8,394 nt of DNA. Origin: DATGQT01 sp035304085 (GTDB taxonomy: Bacteria > Bacteroidota > Rhodothermia > Rhodothermales > Rubricoccaceae). Each line of letters opens with the position of its first letter. Position 1 is the first letter of the stretch. The stretch is taken from contig DATGQT010000128.1 of NCBI GenBank assembly GCA_035304085.1, positions 1-8,394 on the forward strand. Reading direction: 5' to 3'. Below the pieces are notes generated by a model, which searched no databases, was not told the origin of the DNA, and saw only the letters and a program-made list of their open reading frames with translations. Both the position numbers and the translations under genes were made by a program. Positions 5,682-8,394 of this stretch are shown here, one piece after another.

Positions 5682-6299
5682 AGAGAAGACGTCATCCCCG
5701 GCGCGGCACTCCCGGACTTCGAACTCCCCGACCACACGGACACGCCTCGGAAGCTCTCGTTCCTCCAGGGCGACGACCCGATGGTGCTCACCCTCCACCG
5801 GGGCGTCTACTGCCCCAAGGACAGGCAGCAGCTCCACCAACTCGTCCCCTTCTCGAAGCAGTGCGCCGTAGGCTTCACGCGGCTCGTATCCATTACCACG
5901 GATCGCAACCTCGTCTCGCTCAACGACCTCCGGCTCGGGGTCGGCGCGGATTGGCCGTTCCTCTACGACCGGGATCGGGTCGTTGCACGGGACCTCGGCA
6001 TCGAGGAGTACACGGATCCGAACAACGAGCCCATGATCCCGCACACCTTCGTGCTGGAGCCCGGGCTGAAGATCTACAAGATCTACAACGGGTACTGGTA
6101 CTGGGGCCGCCCGTCGGTCGCTGAGCTGCACGCGGACCTGCGCGAGGTCACGAGGAGAGCGCGCCCGGACTGGAAGATCGACACGCCGGAGATGCGGGCC
6201 CTGTGGCAGAGCGGGGAGCGAGCGGGTTTCTACCCGTACGGGAAGTCGTGGAGGCAGGTCTTCGTCCGGATGGCCGGCGAGGTCGACCAGTTCGAGTAG
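5679..6299 (+). CDS. Peroxiredoxin-like (AhpC/TSA, redoxin-domain) protein
   Basis: The 206-residue product has the thioredoxin-fold layout of redoxin/AhpC-TSA proteins: lead PGAALPDFELPDH (7-19), strand PMVLTLHRG (34-42), then the active-site loop YCPKD with Cys45. The position of the second Cys of a CxxC is Asp48, so it would work as a one-Cys or atypical peroxiredoxin; Cys62 is the only other cysteine. WPFLYDRDR, DPNNEPMIPHTFVLEPGL and IYNGYWYWGRP are typical of this subfamily, which is common in Actinobacteria and of unproven substrate. The expected role is thiol-dependent peroxide reduction or redox signalling in the cytoplasm; there is no signal peptide. The length fits the family (about 200 residues). 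It lies 156 nt behind the LAL regulator on the same strand but has its own control element, also found before the hydrolase gene at 6834. Confidence 0.8.
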   Translation: MREDVIPGAALPDFELPDHTDTPRKLSFLQGDDPMVLTLHRGVYCPKDRQQLHQLVPFSKQCAVGFTRLVSITTDRNLVSLNDLRLGVGADWPFLYDRDRVVARDLGIEEYTDPNNEPMIPHTFVLEPGLKIYKIYNGYWYWGRPSVAELHADLREVTRRARPDWKIDTPEMRALWQSGERAGFYPYGKSWRQVFVRMAGEVDQFE

Positions 6300-6464
6300 G
6301 GGAGGGCGCTCGCGTCGAGCGGGGTGTCCGGGAGCTCGGAGGTGCGGGTCTTCGACGGGGGAGCCCGTTGCAGGGGTCATCGCCGGGGCCTGGATCAGCT
6401 ACCGCTGTGGGCCGCAGGCGTGAACGCCGCGGCACGCAATCCGGTCTGCCCCCTCGACGGACGC

Positions 6465-6512
6465 CACCGGCGACGTCCGTCACCGGCGACGGACGTCACC
6501 GGTGGTGCGTCC
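6465..6512. repeat. 16-bp tandem repeat with overlapping hairpin
   Basis: CACCGGCGAC followed by GTCCGT or GGACGT gives two 16-bp units (6465-6480, 6481-6496; two differences), and a partial third begins at 6497. The right part folds as GGACG-t-CACC / GGTG-CGTCC (6491-6500/6504-6512) with a 3-nt loop, followed a few bases later by a short TTT. It may be a weak terminator for the peroxiredoxin-like gene. Confidence 0.5.
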
Positions 6513-6569
6513 CTGACGTTTCCCCCACCGGCGCCCGCGTCCCGGTTTCCACAGGAGCCGCGGGCGATG

Positions 6570-6605
6570 GAGGGGGGCCGCCCCCACGTGGGGGCGGCCC
6601 CCCTC
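6570..6605. terminator. Perfect 36-bp palindrome, probable bidirectional terminator
   Basis: Bases 6570-6605 are an exact inverted repeat with no spacer, centred on CACGTG (6585-6590): GAGGGGGGCCGCCCCCAC is followed by its complement. In RNA this makes a very stable stem of about 16 bp with a tetraloop. No T-tract follows. It lies 270 nt after the peroxiredoxin-like stop and 115 nt before the next control element, which fits a transcript boundary. Confidence 0.65.
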
Positions 6606-6720
6606 GTGTCGTGGGGGGTGGGGCCCGCGTGGTCGGCGCACCCCGAACGGCGGGCGTCGCTTGGTTCATCGGGGTCCTCGTCCCCCGTCGTCCTCCCTCG
6701 CCTCCCCGGTCGTGCGGACT

Positions 6721-6778
6721 AGGGACCCGACTAGGGGGTCCCCCGGACGCGGGCGTGGGCAGGGGGCCGGTAACGTGC
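6721..6778 (+). promoter_or_regulatory. Shared 58-bp control element, copy B (before hydrolase gene)
   Basis: This matches 5580-5637 at 52 of 58 bases. Two perfect direct half-sites GACTAGGG occur at 6717-6724 and 6729-6736, 12 bp apart. They are followed by the inverted-repeat core CTAGGGGGTCCCCCGG (6731-6746), GTGGGCAGGGGGCCG and TAACGTGC, about 56 nt before the ATG at 6834. Two of the six differences are the adjacent bases at the core centre (AC in copy A, GT here), so both copies keep GGGG-N2-CCCC symmetry. Confidence 0.75.
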
Positions 6779-6817
6779 CCCCCAGCAAGAGGCTTTCCGC
6801 CTTCCTCCCCACACCTT

Positions 6818-6836
6818 CCACGAGGGAAACCCCATG
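6818..6836 (+). promoter_or_regulatory. Ribosome binding site for the start at 6834
   Basis: CCACGAGG (6818-6825), then 8 nt, then ATG (6834-6836): the same octamer and spacing as at 5663-5681. It supports the chosen start and the common origin of the two leaders, although the sequence between control element and octamer differs. Confidence 0.6.
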
Positions 6837-7712
6837 AGCACCATCAAGACCAAAGACGGCGTCGAGCTCTACTACAAGGACTGGGGCGAGGGCCCGGTCG
6901 TCACGTTCTCGCACGGCTGGCCGCTGAACGCCGACATGTGGGACGGGCAGATGCTGTTCCTCGCGCAGCGCGGCTTCCGCGTGGTCGCACACGACCGGCG
7001 CGGCCACGGCCGATCCGGCCAGGCGTCGTCGGGCAACGACATGGACGGCTACGCCGACGACCTGGCGGCCGTCATCGAGGCGCTCGACCTCCGCGACGTC
7101 ACGCTGGTGGGCCACTCCACCGGCGGGGGCGAGGTCGCCCGCTACATCGGGCGCCACGGCACCTCGCGGGTCGCCAGGGCGGTCCTGATCGCCGCGGTGC
7201 CGCCGCTCCTGCTTCGGACCGATGCCAACCCCGAGGGCATTCCGCTGGAGGCCTTCGACGGCCTGCGAGCGAGCCTCTTCCAGGACCGCTCGCAGTTCTA
7301 CAAGGGGTTCGCGAGCCAGTTCTACGGCGCCAACCGGCCCGACGCGCAGGTCTCGCAGGGCGTGCTCGATCAGTTCTGGCTCTGGAGCATGCAGGCCGGC
7401 CTCAAGAACGCCTACGAGAGCATCAAGGCCTTCTCCGAGACCGACTTCACCGAGGACCTCAAGAAGTTCGACGTGCCGACGCTCGTGCTCCACGGCGAAG
7501 ACGACCAGATCGTGCCGGTGCGGGACTCGGCGGTGAAGTCGGCCCGGCTCATCCCGGGTGCGAAGGACGTCTACTACCCGGGCGCCCCGCACGGCATCAC
7601 CGCCACGCACCAGGACCAGGTCAACGCCGAGCTGCTCGCGTTCCTCCAGGCCGACGGCCCCTTCGATGGGGCCACGGACGCTCATCCCACAGCTACGCGC
7701 GTGCTCGCGTAA
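6834..7712 (+). CDS. Alpha/beta hydrolase of the cofactor-free haloperoxidase/perhydrolase type
   Basis: The 292-residue product closely resembles non-heme chloroperoxidases and arylesterases (Pseudomonas CPO/PFE group). Visible elements: oxyanion-side loop FSHGWPLNADMW (25-36); AHDRRGHGRS (52-61); nucleophile elbow GHSTGGG with Ser95; HGEDDQIVP with catalytic Asp224; PGAPHGI with His253. A Ser95/Asp224/His253 triad is the family's expected set. Such enzymes hydrolyse esters and, with carboxylate plus hydrogen peroxide, form peracids that halogenate in vitro; the natural substrate is usually unknown. The fold body matches the usual ~275 residues, with about 18 extra polar residues at the C-terminus. 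There is no signal peptide, so it is cytoplasmic. It carries the same upstream element and leader as the peroxiredoxin-like gene and is followed 54 nt later by a second, exported hydrolase. Confidence 0.9.
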   Translation: MSTIKTKDGVELYYKDWGEGPVVTFSHGWPLNADMWDGQMLFLAQRGFRVVAHDRRGHGRSGQASSGNDMDGYADDLAAVIEALDLRDVTLVGHSTGGGEVARYIGRHGTSRVARAVLIAAVPPLLLRTDANPEGIPLEAFDGLRASLFQDRSQFYKGFASQFYGANRPDAQVSQGVLDQFWLWSMQAGLKNAYESIKAFSETDFTEDLKKFDVPTLVLHGEDDQIVPVRDSAVKSARLIPGAKDVYYPGAPHGITATHQDQVNAELLAFLQADGPFDGATDAHPTATRVLA

Positions 7713-7722
7713 GCCGCACCTC

Positions 7723-7750
7723 CCGCCGCGCTCCGCACGGAGCGCGGCGG
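7723..7750. terminator. 13-bp perfect hairpin between the two hydrolase genes
   Basis: CCGCCGCGCTCCG (7723-7735) and its exact complement (7738-7750) are separated by two bases (CA). It starts 10 nt after the stop of the first hydrolase gene and ends 16 nt before the next ATG, with no T-run behind it. It could act as a partial terminator or an RNA-stability element that lowers expression of the second gene. Confidence 0.5.
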
Positions 7751-7766
7751 ACATCCACGGAACGTG

Positions 7767-8394
7767 ATGTTCTACCGCCCCATCCTGCGACTCGCCCTCG
7801 CCCTCGTCCTCTCCGTCGCCTTCGGGCTCTTCTCCGCCAGCCAGACCGAGGCACAGACACGGACCCGGCCCACCGTCGTGCTGGTGCACGGCGCCTTCGC
7901 GGAGTCCTCGAGCTGGAACGGCGTCATCGCCGAGCTCGAAGGGGACGGCTACCGCGTCGTCGCGGCCCCCAACCCCCTGCGCAGCGTCAGGAGCGACGCC
8001 GCTACCGTGGCGGCGGTCGTGCGCGCCATCGAGGGGCCCGTCGTGCTCGTCGGCCACTCCTACGGGGGGCCGGTGATCACCGAAGCGGCGGCCGGCCAGC
8101 CCAACGTGAAGGCGCTGGTGTACGTCTCGGCCTTCGCCCCGGACGTCGGCGAGTCCGCCCTTACGCTCAGCGGCAAGTTCCCCGGGAGCACGCTCGCGGA
8201 CGCCCTGGTCCCCGTGGCGTTGCCGGACGGCGGGCAGGACCTCTACATCCGGCCCGAGCGGTTCCACGCCCAGTTCGCCGCCGACGTCCCCGCCGACCAG
8301 GCCGCGCTCTTGGCCGCGACCCAGCGGCCGGTGACGCAGGCCGCGCTGGCGGAGCCGGCGACGGCCGCGGCGTGGAAGGCGTTGCCCACCTACG
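7767..8394 (+). CDS. Exported alpha/beta hydrolase (3' end outside window)
   Basis: ATG 7767 opens a frame that runs off the window edge, giving 209 complete codons. The N-terminus is a signal peptide: basic start (Arg4, Arg8), hydrophobic core (~residues 7-24) and a likely cleavage near SQTEAQT (25-31). The mature part begins with VVLVHGAFAESSSW (37-50), and GHSYGG places the nucleophile at Ser98. The family is the compact alpha/beta hydrolases with an HGAF oxyanion loop; the acid and histidine of the triad would lie beyond the edge. Substrate unknown; esterase-like activity in the periplasm or outside the cell is expected. It follows the haloperoxidase-type gene by 54 nt without its own copy of the shared element, so it is probably co-transcribed, with the hairpin at 7723-7750 in between. 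There is no strong Shine-Dalgarno (CCACGGAA lies close to the start). Confidence 0.85.
   Translation, partial: MFYRPILRLALALVLSVAFGLFSASQTEAQTRTRPTVVLVHGAFAESSSWNGVIAELEGDGYRVVAAPNPLRSVRSDAATVAAVVRAIEGPVVLVGHSYGGPVITEAAAGQPNVKALVYVSAFAPDVGESALTLSGKFPGSTLADALVPVALPDGGQDLYIRPERFHAQFAADVPADQAALLAATQRPVTQAALAEPATAAAWKALPTY

Larger units (their letters stand above)
6300..6833. other. 534-bp intergenic region between peroxiredoxin-like and hydrolase genes
   Basis: No gene is seen. The open frames are Arg/Pro/Gly-rich and lack family features. The region holds 16-bp tandem repeats and a bulged hairpin (6465-6512), the perfect 36-bp palindrome (6570-6605), and the second copy of the shared control element (6721-6778) with its leader. 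The palindrome and control element together indicate that the hydrolase gene starts a new transcript. Confidence 0.6.

Noticed and set aside
2844..6380. Very long minus-strand open frame (1178 codons) opposite the regulator and peroxiredoxin-like gene
   Set aside because: It is antisense to two well-supported genes. Its translation is Arg/Val/Glu/Gly-rich without any family motif, as expected for the complement of GC-rich codons with strong third-position bias.
6666..8267. Long minus-strand open frame (533 codons) opposite the hydrolase genes
   Set aside because: Antisense shadow of two genes with clear catalytic motifs; no recognisable domain of its own.

Overview
The window is GC-rich throughout. 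It most likely comes from a high-GC member of the Bacteroidota/Rhodothermota (Rubricoccaceae-like). The main evidence is the first gene, which ends in a type IX secretion (Por/TIGR04183-like) sorting domain, a signal essentially confined to that lineage. The exact taxon is inference from memory; no database was consulted.

Layout, left to right. (1) 2-754: the 3' end of a T9SS-exported protein. (2) 755-2729: about 2 kb almost without intact genes. It carries several short tandem duplications, one doubtful 29-codon membrane peptide on the minus strand, a cluster of RNA-like hairpins ending in a terminator-type stem (about 1757-1925), and a perfect 16-bp TetR-operator-like palindrome. It also holds the fused stubs of an AbiEi/AbiEii-type type IV toxin-antitoxin pair; the toxin stub stops in a triplicated 12-bp repeat coding Val-Gly-Gly-Leu. 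(3) 2730-5522: a large LuxR-family ATPase regulator (LAL/MalT-like). (4) 5679-6299: a peroxiredoxin-like thioredoxin-fold protein. (5) 6300-6833: an intergenic region with a perfect 36-bp palindrome. (6) 6834-7712: a cofactor-free haloperoxidase/perhydrolase-type alpha/beta hydrolase. (7) 7767 to the end: a second alpha/beta hydrolase with a signal peptide, cut by the window edge.

The most notable signal is a 58-bp element repeated at 90% identity (52/58) immediately upstream of both the peroxiredoxin-like gene (5580-5637) and the first hydrolase gene (6721-6778). Each copy has two GACYAGGG half-sites in direct orientation, 12 bp apart. Both genes also share a CCACGAGG-N8-ATG leader. This suggests a small co-regulated unit in which the adjacent LAL regulator (or another factor) controls a thiol-redox protein and a hydrolase/perhydrolase, with an exported hydrolase following in the same transcript. 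The regulator and its enzymes resemble actinobacterial proteins more than typical Bacteroidota ones, so lateral acquisition next to a decayed toxin-antitoxin locus is plausible but unproven.
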